From IMG/VR virus record IMGVR_UViG_3300042471_001502, positions 1 to 41,640 of that record: a stretch of 41,640 bases of DNA. One strand, 5' to 3'. This stretch comes from a virus. Each line of letters begins with the position of its first letter. Positions within the stretch are counted from its first letter, which is position 1. The position numbers were made by a program, and so were the translations under genes. This document shows, one piece after another, positions 24,021-31,534 of this stretch. Below the pieces are notes generated by a model. That model had not been told where the DNA came from and did no database searches. It was given only the letters and a program-made list of their open reading frames with translations.

Positions 24021-25052
24021 ATGGATGACAGATATTTTGGCTCATACCCAATCATTGATGATGAGGCCATTAATGAAATATTGTCTATTGAAATGGTTAA
24101 TCTTGGTGGTGGAGTAATTGCATTTCGAAACGCTTTTAAATTTGACCAACAAAAACTTTTGTCTTGGATTGATAAAGAAGGTAAAAATTCCAACGAGCAA
24201 AGATGGAAATTTGATTACGACGTCACTGGGCAAAAGTACGCAATTAATGAAGACGGAAACAAGTTTTCCATAGAGCAGATGAATGAAGTTCCAGTAAGAG
24301 TTCTTCAAGTTGTTCACGAAAACACAGAAAAGGACATGGTTGAATTTTTTAAGTACCTGGAAGATTCAATTTACAAATGCGTAATCAAGTACGTTCATGA
24401 ATTTCCCATGGTTTTGCCAACCCTTTGGTGGAGAACAAGGGGGCATGCCCTAAGGTACTCAAAAGGCATGTATCTTGGCGTTCACAACGACAATGACACA
24501 AATTTTAGAGCAGAGAAAGGGAAAAAGTACATACCAAAAGGTCAGTTGGGGGCTCGCCAAACGATTGCAATCATGGCGTACTTTAACGATTGTGTCAACG
24601 AGGGCGAAGTTGGGGAAAACCAATATTCTGGTGGAGAATTGTTCTTTCCTTATTTGGGAATAAAATATCAAGCAAAAGCGGGTGACATAGTTATTTTCCC
24701 ATGCAATTTTATTGCGACGCATGGCGTACACACAGTAAAAGAGGGAAATCGGTACGGATATCTCACGTTTTATGCTCAGGGCAGTGGTGACCCCAATGTG
24801 CTTGTTGAGGTGTTTGAAGTGGATACCGTAAAAGCATGGTGTGAGCCACACTGGCTAGAACCGCTATACGAGGATTACAAAAAATATTGCGGCGCCGAAG
24901 AATTTGGTAAACCAGAAGAAGAGTTAAGCAAAAAGCCAAATCCGCTCTTTCAAAATAGGTCCCTTGAGGGTGAGGAGGGACTAAAGCAGGCATACAGGCA
25001 TGCAGACGTATTTGATGCCAATAACAAACGTGGTAAAGTCCAATCGCTTTAA
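24021..25052 (+). CDS. 2OG-Fe(II) oxygenase, prolyl-4-hydroxylase-like, with C-terminal extension
   Basis: The start is ATG 24021. The open frame extends upstream to 23832, but that part overlaps the previous gene and is not likely coding. This 343-residue protein has iron ligands H155-x-D157 (LGVHNDNDTN), H234 (IATHGVHT) and R244 (GNRYGYLTF). The N-terminus (MVNLGGGVIAFRNAFKFDQQ) and the LPTLWWRTRGHALRYS segment are shared with the proteins at 26882, 27804 and 28682, so the four form one subfamily. A hydrophilic C-terminal tail of about 90 residues is unique. The probable substrate is a virion protein (inferred). Confidence 0.83.
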   Translation: MDDRYFGSYPIIDDEAINEILSIEMVNLGGGVIAFRNAFKFDQQKLLSWIDKEGKNSNEQRWKFDYDVTGQKYAINEDGNKFSIEQMNEVPVRVLQVVHENTEKDMVEFFKYLEDSIYKCVIKYVHEFPMVLPTLWWRTRGHALRYSKGMYLGVHNDNDTNFRAEKGKKYIPKGQLGARQTIAIMAYFNDCVNEGEVGENQYSGGELFFPYLGIKYQAKAGDIVIFPCNFIATHGVHTVKEGNRYGYLTFYAQGSGDPNVLVEVFEVDTVKAWCEPHWLEPLYEDYKKYCGAEEFGKPEEELSKKPNPLFQNRSLEGEEGLKQAYRHADVFDANNKRGKVQSL

Positions 25053-25103
25053 TAGCGCAATTTCCCCCAACGACACCGTCTTTTTCTACAGGGGCGAACA
25101 CAG

Positions 25104-25114
25104 TGCTATTATTG
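25104..25114 (+). promoter_or_regulatory. Putative extended -10 promoter element
   Basis: TGCTATTATTG lies in the 100-base gap 25053-25152. Its hexamer TATTAT is followed by a leader with AAAGGA before ATG 25153. No clear -35. The rest of the gap contains nothing else I recognise. Confidence 0.4.
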
Positions 25115-25152
25115 AAACGGACACTTTTTGACTCCAGTTCAAAGGAAAACCA

Positions 25153-25386
25153 ATGAAAATTAGCACAAATATTGATAAGAGGACTCAGAAACGTCTTGTC
25201 GAAGAGGCAATAGCCGCCAAAGAAACAGAGATTTATGGCGTTCTTTTGCGTAACGGGGTTGACCCTGAGTCTTTTGACGACAAGGCATTTTCCCCGCCTG
25301 ACGACGCCAAGCCGTGGGAGTTGGACATCAAGACGCAACTCGGCATTCTCGCATCTCTGCGGGCACGACTAGAAAAACTTGACTAA
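25153..25386 (+). CDS. Small hypothetical protein (77 aa)
   Basis: I do not recognise this protein. Its N-terminal segment (ISTNIDKRTQKRLVEEAIAA) and the C-terminal IKTQLGILASLRARLEKLD are predicted helices, and the middle is acidic and Pro-rich (FSPPDDAKPWEL). It has a good Shine-Dalgarno site (AAAGGA) and follows a promoter-like motif. It heads a run of four small genes (25153-26102) with short gaps or overlaps, which looks like one operon between two oxygenases. No signal peptide, membrane segment or Cys pairs. Confidence 0.55.
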   Translation: MKISTNIDKRTQKRLVEEAIAAKETEIYGVLLRNGVDPESFDDKAFSPPDDAKPWELDIKTQLGILASLRARLEKLD

Positions 25387-25389
25387 GCC

Positions 25390-25602
25390 ATGAACCTTTC
25401 AGCAGAAAAACTTGCCAAAGCAAAACAAGAAGCAAAAGAACTTCTTGAGTATTCAATCGGCGTTCTTTGTGTTTCGCTGAATGTTGACCCGTCGACAATC
25501 GACGGCTCTTACGAGCATTCTTTTCCTGACAATCACCCAGAATACGCCGCCCATGAATCCCTGAAGCGCCAAGTTGCAAACTATATTTTGATTTCTGGTT
25601 GA
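25390..25602 (+). CDS. Small hypothetical protein (70 aa)
   Basis: I do not recognise this protein. It is largely helical (EKLAKAKQEAKELLEYSIGV), followed by VSLNVDPSTIDGSYEHSFPD and a final helix LKRQVANYILISG. The phrase N-V-D-P-x-x-x-D echoes N-G-V-D-P-x-S-F-D in the protein at 25153, so the two may be distant paralogues. It starts 3 bases after the previous stop and its stop overlaps the next possible start (TTGA). Confidence 0.5.
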   Translation: MNLSAEKLAKAKQEAKELLEYSIGVLCVSLNVDPSTIDGSYEHSFPDNHPEYAAHESLKRQVANYILISG

Positions 25603-25796
25603 TAAACGTGATTCCTAAACCGTCTGTCCCAATTCAAATACAGGAAACGCAAGAGGAAAAATCCCTTGCGGTAAATTTCGATGACTACGAAAATGAAGTT
25701 GCAAGATGGAACTCAGTCAGCAGAAAATGGGAATTTAAAAATGGGCAAATGATGGACTGCGCAGTCATCAACGTTTTTTCGGCAAGGGAAGAATAA
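25599..25796 (+). CDS. Small hypothetical protein (65 aa)
   Basis: I do not recognise this protein. The start is either TTG 25599 (overlapping the previous stop as TTGA) or GTG 25608. I favour the former because of the overlap, but this is uncertain. The sequence is acidic, with a WNSVSRKWEFKNGQMM segment that could be a small beta hairpin. It sits in the run of small genes between oxygenases and ends 3 bases before the next ATG. Confidence 0.42.
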   Translation: MINVIPKPSVPIQIQETQEEKSLAVNFDDYENEVARWNSVSRKWEFKNGQMMDCAVINVFSAREE

Positions 25797-25799
25797 AAA

Positions 25800-26102
25800 A
25801 TGCCACGGTCATGCGCTACTGGCTCAACAGACAAACTTTTTGATGCTGATGAATACATTCTCAACCTCGAGCAGCATATTGCAGAAATTTTGTTTGTTGT
25901 GGGCCTTCAGCCCGCAAATGCCGAAAGTTACGAGATTAACGAAATTATCAATGGCTTAAGAGAAACTTTCTCGTTGAAAGAATCTCAAATTGGCAAAAAT
26001 CAGGCTCATCAATTTATACAAGGCAATTACGCTTTTCTTGTGCAAAAACTTAGAAACGCATGGTTCAATTTGCAAATAGCAAAGTACGGTAAAACATTAT
26101 GA
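25800..26102 (+). CDS. Small hypothetical protein (100 aa)
   Basis: I do not recognise this protein. Residues 15-40 (FDADEYILNLEQHIAEILFV) and 60-95 (SLKESQIGKNQAHQFIQGNY, then VQKLRNAWFNLQIAKYG) are probably helices. The phrase FVVGLQPANAESYEIN resembles the N-V-D-P-x-x-x-D part of the two small proteins upstream, suggesting a family of three small helical proteins. Its stop overlaps the next gene (ATGA, 26099-26102), so they are co-translated. Confidence 0.5.
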   Translation: MPRSCATGSTDKLFDADEYILNLEQHIAEILFVVGLQPANAESYEINEIINGLRETFSLKESQIGKNQAHQFIQGNYAFLVQKLRNAWFNLQIAKYGKTL

Positions 26103-26842
26103 AACCAGAAGTTCTTTTCACTGGAATGGTAACTTCACAACTTTCCTCTTCTGGCTTGTCTCCATTCCTAGAAGAATACAAAACAAATATGGAAGAATGG
26201 TCGACGAGGTGTTGGCAAACACTTCTTGATGCAAACGTAGATTTGCGTCACACCACATTGGGCTTGGGAACGGTGGCCATGCAGTGGCAAACCATCAAAC
26301 AGATGAGCCATGAATTTTGGTACGGCCTTGTTGTCTCACAAATGCCAATAGGTGAGTTTTTGATTGATGCAAAAAGACCAGAATCAATTCTTTTTGTCAA
26401 CGGAATTGTCGGCGGTACATCTAGTTTTCTTTTGGCTCCAGAAAGTCATTTTGACAAGTTTCATGATATGGAGATTAATTTTGTAAATGATGCTGGTTTG
26501 TTTATGTTTGAAAAGAATTTGCGAAATTGGGACGGCCATGCATCATTTGGTTATTCTGTTTATGACAAGTCAGAATTACTTTCTGACAAAACAGAAAAAT
26601 TTGACATGATTGTTGCTCAATCTTGGGACCTGTACGATATGGAGTTTATTGAAGCGTTGATTGACAATCTCAACCCTGGCGGAAGCCTTGCCATCAATGG
26701 CTCAAACGACTCAACGACTTTGTATTCCTCCTCATATAAGTGGCACCCAAATTACATTGTTCACAAGAAATTGCTTGAATCCGAAGGAACAACTTATCAT
26801 TTTCCACAATTCTACGGAATGACGCTTTTCGTAAAAAACTAG
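26099..26842 (+). CDS. Hypothetical protein, possible class I methyltransferase fold
   Basis: This 247-residue protein has two segments that resemble a Rossmann-like SAM methyltransferase. The first is SILFVNGIVGGTSSFLLAPE (a motif-I-like strand and Gly turn). The second is EKFDMIVAQSWDLYDMEFIE followed by LNPGGSLAINGSND, which resembles motifs IV and VI (the L-N/K-P-G-G-x-L strand). The first Gly motif is not the classic E/DxGxGxG, so the assignment is weak. N-terminal 90 residues are helical and Trp-rich. The gene is coupled to the small proteins upstream and lies between oxygenases, so it may modify the same substrates. Another nucleotide-binding protein is possible. Confidence 0.38.
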   Translation: MKPEVLFTGMVTSQLSSSGLSPFLEEYKTNMEEWSTRCWQTLLDANVDLRHTTLGLGTVAMQWQTIKQMSHEFWYGLVVSQMPIGEFLIDAKRPESILFVNGIVGGTSSFLLAPESHFDKFHDMEINFVNDAGLFMFEKNLRNWDGHASFGYSVYDKSELLSDKTEKFDMIVAQSWDLYDMEFIEALIDNLNPGGSLAINGSNDSTTLYSSSYKWHPNYIVHKKLLESEGTTYHFPQFYGMTLFVKN

Positions 26843-26881
26843 ATTCTCTTTGGTGGGAATTTATTGATGTAGTCTTCGTAT

Positions 26882-27811
26882 ATGGACGAGCCAGTTAATT
26901 ACGGCATGGGAATTGTTTGTTTTCCAAATTCGATAACTGTTGACCATGATTTAGTTATTCCCTATTTTGCTGCATTAAAAGAAAAAGCACTCAAAGAGGA
27001 CTACACAATTATCCACGAAGATGGCTCGGAGCCATACGCGATAAACAGAAGTGGACACAGATATCCAATTGAGGACATACACACAAGCGCAAGCCACATC
27101 ATGGATTTTATTAACCCAGAAAGCCCAAAACAATTAGTAGAGTTTTTTGAAAATTGCGAAAAAACAATTTACGAACATCTATTAATGTACATAGAGATGT
27201 TTCCGCATATTTTGCCAAACATATGGTGGACAGAAACTGGGCATGTGGCCGCATATGGCCCAAATAGCAGCATGGGGATACACAGTGATAACGACGTCAA
27301 TTACCAAGTTGGATTTGAGCCAGACCTTCAACTTGCGACAAGGCATGTTTTGAGTGCATTGGTTTATTTAAATTCTTCTGTTGAAGAAGAAAATTTGGGG
27401 GAACATGAATATAACGGTGGGGAAATATCATTTCCATATGCTGGCGTAACTCATAGACCAAAATCTGGAGATTTGTTAATGTTTCCATCGAATTACCTTG
27501 GCACGCACGAGGTGAAACCATGCTCAAACGGAAATAGGTACGTCTACATTACGTATTTTTCCCATGGCTCAGCGCAAGAAGAAAGAGGAATTAGCCCAGG
27601 AGGTAAAGTCCAAGTAGGCAAACAAAGCCAAGTTTGGATGGAGAGCCTCGTAGACGACTATGTTTCATACATAAACACCAAATACAAAACAGCAGAAATC
27701 GGGTCACTGACGAGTTCAAAATTAAATTCACTATTTAGTGGAGTGCCAAAACGACTAAATAGTTCAAACACAAAAAACAAATTGCCACAGAATGGTCTTG
27801 TGCATGATTAA
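26882..27811 (+). CDS. 2OG-Fe(II) oxygenase, prolyl-4-hydroxylase-like (tandem copy 1)
   Basis: This 309-residue protein is the first of three tandem paralogues. Iron ligands are H134-x-D136 (MGIHSDNDVN) and H209 (LGTHEVKP), with R219 (GNRYVYITYF) for 2-oxoglutarate. Substrate-side motifs are NIWWTETGHVAAYG and NGGEISFPYAGVTHRPKSGD. Sequence similarity to 24021, 27804 and 28682 is clear over the whole core. TAGTCT lies six bases before ATG 26882, the same arrangement as at 20669-20674, so the transcript may be leaderless. The C-terminal 60 residues are Ser/Asn/Lys-rich. Its 3' end overlaps the start of copy 2. Confidence 0.83.
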   Translation: MDEPVNYGMGIVCFPNSITVDHDLVIPYFAALKEKALKEDYTIIHEDGSEPYAINRSGHRYPIEDIHTSASHIMDFINPESPKQLVEFFENCEKTIYEHLLMYIEMFPHILPNIWWTETGHVAAYGPNSSMGIHSDNDVNYQVGFEPDLQLATRHVLSALVYLNSSVEEENLGEHEYNGGEISFPYAGVTHRPKSGDLLMFPSNYLGTHEVKPCSNGNRYVYITYFSHGSAQEERGISPGGKVQVGKQSQVWMESLVDDYVSYINTKYKTAEIGSLTSSKLNSLFSGVPKRLNSSNTKNKLPQNGLVHD

Positions 27812-28682
27812 TAGTGATTTTCTAGTTAAAAACCTTGGCGGCGGAGTTGTTGTGTTTAAAAACGCAATTTCCCTAGATTGGGACTCTGTTTTTGATATTG
27901 TGGAAATGCTTGTTGACCTTGACTCTCCGTCGATGTACAAGCCAGCACTTGACCCAGAAACAGGCGAGCAAGTACTTTCAAACAAAAGCGAATACATTTA
28001 TTCACAAGACGCTGCAGGAGAAATGCCGCGTAGATGCTCTGTCGCCCATCAGTCGCAAAATGATAAAGTAATCAAACTGCTAGAAGAACTTGAGTCAGCG
28101 AAAGACGAATGCCTTCTTCATTATTTTTGGGAATACCCTTTGGCATACAAGGTTGTATGGTGGAAGGTAAAGGGGCACTTTGTCTCTTACTCACCAACAA
28201 AAGGTGGCTTGTATCTTGGCGTGCACTCGGATACGAGCGCTGACTACGCCTACGGATTTGAGCATCCAAAACAACAGTTAGCCACAAGAAATAGCGTTTC
28301 GTGTTTGGTGTACCTTAATGATTGCGTAGACACAGAAGAAGAACTGAACGGCAAAAATTTTACTGGGGGACATCATTATTTCAATTATTTGAATTTAACC
28401 TATAAGCCTCAAAAAGGCGACATATTGATGTTCCCGTCAAACTATGTTGCCGCCCATGAAGTTAAAACGGTTACTGGTGGACATAGATATACATACTTGG
28501 GCTGGTATGCACACGGAACCCCAAACCAAACAGTAGGAGAGCATGTCGTTGAGCCAACCACAAGTCCATCAGCAACAAATGTATATATGCCATCCCTACG
28601 AGAAGACGTTATTGCATTTGCCGACAAAAAAGACCCATCAAGAACATCTTTTCTGCATACACTTGCATCTAGGATTTGGTAA
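27804..28682 (+). CDS. 2OG-Fe(II) oxygenase, prolyl-4-hydroxylase-like (tandem copy 2)
   Basis: The start is ATG 27804, within the last codons of copy 1. An ATG at 27792 is possible but would lengthen the overlap. This 292-residue protein has H141-x-D143 (LGVHSDTSAD), H218 (VAAHEVKT) and R228 (GHRYTYLGWY). Its start KNLGGGVVVFKNAISLDWDS matches NLGGGVIAFRNAFKFDQQ of the protein at 24021, and its iron-site strands match copy 1. It has longer insertions after the first ligand pair (EHPKQQLATRNSVSCLVYLN). The stop overlaps copy 3 (TAATG at 28680-28684), so all three are probably translated together. Confidence 0.83.
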   Translation: MINSDFLVKNLGGGVVVFKNAISLDWDSVFDIVEMLVDLDSPSMYKPALDPETGEQVLSNKSEYIYSQDAAGEMPRRCSVAHQSQNDKVIKLLEELESAKDECLLHYFWEYPLAYKVVWWKVKGHFVSYSPTKGGLYLGVHSDTSADYAYGFEHPKQQLATRNSVSCLVYLNDCVDTEEELNGKNFTGGHHYFNYLNLTYKPQKGDILMFPSNYVAAHEVKTVTGGHRYTYLGWYAHGTPNQTVGEHVVEPTTSPSATNVYMPSLREDVIAFADKKDPSRTSFLHTLASRIW

Positions 28683-29542
28683 TGAAAATTTATCATCACG
28701 GCTCTGGAATAGTTCAATTTGGCAATGCTGCAAAAATTGACGCTGAACTGTTTAAGGAAGTTATGGATGGCATTGAACAAAACACATTGCCGCAGGGGTA
28801 TCAACAATCCCCAACATCAAAAGACACAAAACTCAACAATGGACTATATGAATACTCAAATGAGGAGATTTCTTACTCCCCACTTAGATACAACAACTAC
28901 CTTTACGAAGGCATGCCACAAAAACACGTTGACTTTATATTGTCTTTGGAGGAAGCGCTTTATAAAAGTATGGTTCAATACGCGGCCTTGTTCCCTGTTG
29001 TCATAAATTCAATTAGGTGGAGAACAAGAGGGTATTTCATCAGATATGAAAATAGTCAGGGTATTGGACCACACTCCGACTGTGATTTGCCGTACGGAGA
29101 AGATGGCGTGACGCCACTTGCGTCATTTCCGCTTTCAAATACTGTTACGTCTGGGGTTATTCTAAATGAAAAATACGTTGGTGGACAAATGGCATTTGCG
29201 CCATGGGGGATTGAGTTCAAGCCAAGTGTTGGGGATGTGGTTATGTATCCGTCTTCCTATGCTGGTTGCCACAGCATAAAGAATGTAACGGATGGGGTTA
29301 GGTATGCGTATCTTTCCTGGTTTGCTCATGGGAAAAATGAGTCAACCCCATCACCAAATCATGAGACATCAGAACTTGATTCAATTAAATGGGTTAAAAA
29401 CTTGAAAAAAGATGCGATGGAACTCACCATGAATCGCCTTGAGCATAGGTACATCCCAGTAGGCGAATTATTTGCAGCGCCAGTAAATGCGCCAGACGAA
29501 GAAGACCAACATTATTTTGTTATTCAAATTCAGAAAAGGTAA
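28682..29542 (+). CDS. 2OG-Fe(II) oxygenase, prolyl-4-hydroxylase-like (tandem copy 3)
   Basis: The start ATG 28682 overlaps the previous TAA. The TTG six bases upstream is less likely. This 286-residue protein has H131-x-D133 (GIGPHSDCDLPY), H197 (AGCHSIKN) and R207 (GVRYAYLSWF). It keeps SIRWRTRGYFIRYEN, which aligns with TLWWRTRGHALRYS of 24021. This copy lacks the N-terminal NLGGG segment but has an equivalent GSGIVQFGNA. It ends two bases before the convergent GT60-like gene, so the hydroxylases and the transferase meet tail to tail. Confidence 0.83.
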   Translation: MKIYHHGSGIVQFGNAAKIDAELFKEVMDGIEQNTLPQGYQQSPTSKDTKLNNGLYEYSNEEISYSPLRYNNYLYEGMPQKHVDFILSLEEALYKSMVQYAALFPVVINSIRWRTRGYFIRYENSQGIGPHSDCDLPYGEDGVTPLASFPLSNTVTSGVILNEKYVGGQMAFAPWGIEFKPSVGDVVMYPSSYAGCHSIKNVTDGVRYAYLSWFAHGKNESTPSPNHETSELDSIKWVKNLKKDAMELTMNRLEHRYIPVGELFAAPVNAPDEEDQHYFVIQIQKR

Positions 29543-29544
29543 TT

Positions 29545-30462
29545 CTATTCTGTTATTTCACCAGTTCTAAAGTTCAATCCAGAAAACTCTTCGTAGTCTT
29601 CTAGTGTCCGTTCCGCGCCAAAAGCACAATCTCCAACTATTCGTTCAGAAAATATTCGTTTATATTCTTTTTTTGACTCTATGTCCATTTCTTCCCATTT
29701 TTTAGGGAAATCTTGAGGAACCTGATGGCGCCTAACCCTTGAAAAGGGTTGATTCGAATGGTACAGATGATAAACGCTATGCCTAAATGGCATAACTAAA
29801 TCAAATCCATGAGTAAACGCTCTTGCGGCTATCAATGGTTCTTCTCCCCAAAAAACAATTTTTGGATTTGGTTTAATTATTGAAAATTCCCCAAGGGTGA
29901 ATATCATTCCCCCAGAAACAGACTTAATGAACCCGCAATCATCGAAAAAATTTTTTGCCGTCTGAGTTGGTATCAAAGTGTCTTTGAATTGATTTTTATT
30001 TTCGCCAAACCAAATTCCAGATTGGCTAAAACGATGAGTGCCAAGAATTATTTCTTTTCCGTTTTCATCGTAGGCATACGGCGGAGGATATTGAGTTATC
30101 AGTGGTTTGGGTAATCCCATTTTTTGATACTCGATAACTGAATCAATAAGACCAACATCCCAGTTTTTCTCAAATCTCATGTGAGAGTCAATTTGGAAAT
30201 AGTAATCTTCTCCTTCGTAAAATTCATTTGCAATATATCTTGACTTTTGCAGGCCAATATTATTTGGCGCAACGCTAGTCGAGGAACGAATCGAAACCCA
30301 TTTTGGTGATTCTTTGTTTACTTCTATTTCTCCATCAAATAAAACACAATTGTGCACACCAAAAGAAAGTTTATTTTCTCCGCTTGCATTTGTTATTGCG
30401 CTAGAGATTGTTTTATTTAACTCAAAATCCCTATATGACGGTATTTGCAAAAAGATGGACAC
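29545..30462 (-). CDS. GlcNAc-transferase, Skp1-Gnt1 type (GT60/PF11397-like)
   Basis: This 305-residue protein has a GTG start (MSIFLQIPSYRD). The hallmark motifs of the PF11397 family are present. These are I-P-S-Y-R-D at the N-terminus, a central GLQKSRYIANEFYEGEDYYF, then QIDSHMRFEKNWDVGLIDSV, followed by a YPPPYAYDENG stretch (P-L-I-T-Q-Y-P), GGMIFTLGEF and a late FWGEEPLIAARAF segment. In Dictyostelium, Gnt1 of this family adds GlcNAc to hydroxyproline made by a P4H. The gene heads the downstream end of a minus-strand operon and lies tail to tail with three P4Hs. The acceptor here is not known, and hydroxyproline is an inference. Confidence 0.75.
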   Translation of the reverse strand: MSIFLQIPSYRDFELNKTISSAITNASGENKLSFGVHNCVLFDGEIEVNKESPKWVSIRSSTSVAPNNIGLQKSRYIANEFYEGEDYYFQIDSHMRFEKNWDVGLIDSVIEYQKMGLPKPLITQYPPPYAYDENGKEIILGTHRFSQSGIWFGENKNQFKDTLIPTQTAKNFFDDCGFIKSVSGGMIFTLGEFSIIKPNPKIVFWGEEPLIAARAFTHGFDLVMPFRHSVYHLYHSNQPFSRVRRHQVPQDFPKKWEEMDIESKKEYKRIFSERIVGDCAFGAERTLEDYEEFSGLNFRTGEITE

Positions 30463-30468
30463 ACGTTT

Positions 30469-30696
30469 TTACCATTTATTCAATGGGCAGGTGGCATTTT
30501 GAAGTTTTGTTTTGAGTACCATGAAACACCCGCATTCCCTGCATTGTTTTGTCGCATTTATCAAACGGTCGCAGTCAAGGCAAATGTCAAGTCTTTTTTG
30601 GGCTAGTTCATCATTTGCTTTTGGGCGTTCTGGATTCAGAACATCCCATGGACGAGTTTCTCCAAGTTTTTTTTTGTACTCTTTCCAAGCACTCAT
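30469..30696 (-). CDS. Small Cys-rich zinc-binding-like protein (cyanophage type)
   Basis: This 75-residue protein has the motif RLDICLDCDRLINATKQCRE-CGCFM, with Cys at 39, 42, 52, 55, 57 and 69. It ends with KTKLQNATCPLNKW. This pattern (C-x2-C-x9-C-x2-C-x-C, then C-P-x-x-K/N-W) is familiar from aquatic T4-like phages and is probably a zinc ribbon. The N-terminal part is a short basic helix (SAWKEYKKKLGE). The function is unknown. The start overlaps the stop of the upstream gene by ATGA, and it is followed by the GT60-like gene after 6 bases. Confidence 0.65.
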   Translation of the reverse strand: MSAWKEYKKKLGETRPWDVLNPERPKANDELAQKRLDICLDCDRLINATKQCRECGCFMVLKTKLQNATCPLNKW

Positions 30697-30929
30697 TCAG
30701 ATTCTGGCGCAGTAAAACTTACGCCATCCCAAGTTGAGCCAAGTTGGGGCAGATTTTCATAACTGACTTTTACAAAAGTCGGAGAAGAACTAAAAGCCGC
30801 TTGATTTCTTTCGTCATTTTTGGAAAATGCAATAAAAGTAGCCACTTCACCCTCGACGATTGCAACAAAAAAATCCATATCTTCTGGAGCCATTGTTTGC
30901 ATCACAACTTGATTGATTGGAGTTTCCAT
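30693..30929 (-). CDS. Small hypothetical protein (78 aa)
   Basis: I do not recognise this protein with certainty. Its content (VVMQTMAPEDMDFFVAIVEG then EVATFIAFSKND, a VKVSYENLPQLGSTWDGVSF tail) is a small alpha/beta protein similar in style to virion-associated proteins of marine phages that end in W-D/N-G. The start ATG 30929 has AGGA upstream. It is translationally coupled to the zinc-binding protein downstream and lies 29 bases from the stop of the FN3 protein upstream. Confidence 0.5.
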   Translation of the reverse strand: METPINQVVMQTMAPEDMDFFVAIVEGEVATFIAFSKNDERNQAAFSSSPTFVKVSYENLPQLGSTWDGVSFTAPESE

Positions 30930-30958
30930 ATTTGTTCCTTTGCTATTTTTTTAGTCTA

Positions 30959-31534
30959 TCACGTTGGGCAAACTGCACCACTGCCGTAATCGCAAGAATT
31001 AAATAGACCGAAAGAGCAGCACACAGTCGTTCCATTGGAGCCGTAAATTACATAAGACGTCCAATTACCTATGAAAGGACCACAAATCGACTGAATACAC
31101 GCTTGGTAATTGCCAACTGGAGTCCACGAGCCCCCAGGCGGAGAGCCAGCGCAAGACACACCTGCACATGGGTCTGGCGGCGCGGTCGTTGTGGTTGTAA
31201 AATCTGGAGGAAAAAATGGTGGGAAATATGGCGGCGCAACTGGCGTGACGCTGTTTGATGCGCTTGATGTGGCACTAACTCCATAACCACTTATTGTGCT
31301 AACTGTAAATGTATATGCGGTCCCATTACTCAATCCAGTAACTGTAATTGGAGAACTGGAACCGCTGCCAGTAATCCCACCAGGAGAAGAGGTTGCCAAG
31401 TATGTTGCAACCCCTTTCCCGTCATAAGCGGGCAAAGAAAAAGATACAGTTGCCTGAGCATTCCCAGCAGACGCTGAAACGGAAGTTGGCGGGTCAACGT
31501 ACTTGCCCTGACTAGAGGTATTGCCAGGAATCAC
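30959..31534 (-). CDS. FN3-like protein with short PP[FY]F segment and Cys-rich C-terminus
   Basis: I place the start at GTG 31534, giving a GTGA overlap with the fibre stop (31531-31533). A longer frame to 31564 is open but would overlap more. This 191-residue protein has one FN3 domain (SVSASAGNAQATVSFSLPAY, YLATSSPGGITGSGSSSPIT, VTGLSNGTAYTFTVST) closely like that at 18959. It then has APPYFPPFFPPDF, a Thr-rich linker TTTTTAPPDP, and a C-terminal part with eight Cys (CAGVSC, YQACIQSICGPF, TVCCSFGLFNSC, C near the end). The PPFF part is only two and a half units. The disulfide-rich end suggests an extracellular part of the virion. Confidence 0.68.
   Translation of the reverse strand: MIPGNTSSQGKYVDPPTSVSASAGNAQATVSFSLPAYDGKGVATYLATSSPGGITGSGSSSPITVTGLSNGTAYTFTVSTISGYGVSATSSASNSVTPVAPPYFPPFFPPDFTTTTTAPPDPCAGVSCAGSPPGGSWTPVGNYQACIQSICGPFIGNWTSYVIYGSNGTTVCCSFGLFNSCDYGSGAVCPT

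Noticed and set aside
25053-25152. Possible tRNA or small RNA in the 100-base gap
   Set aside because: I see no cloverleaf or CCA end. A promoter-like motif and Shine-Dalgarno site explain the gap better.
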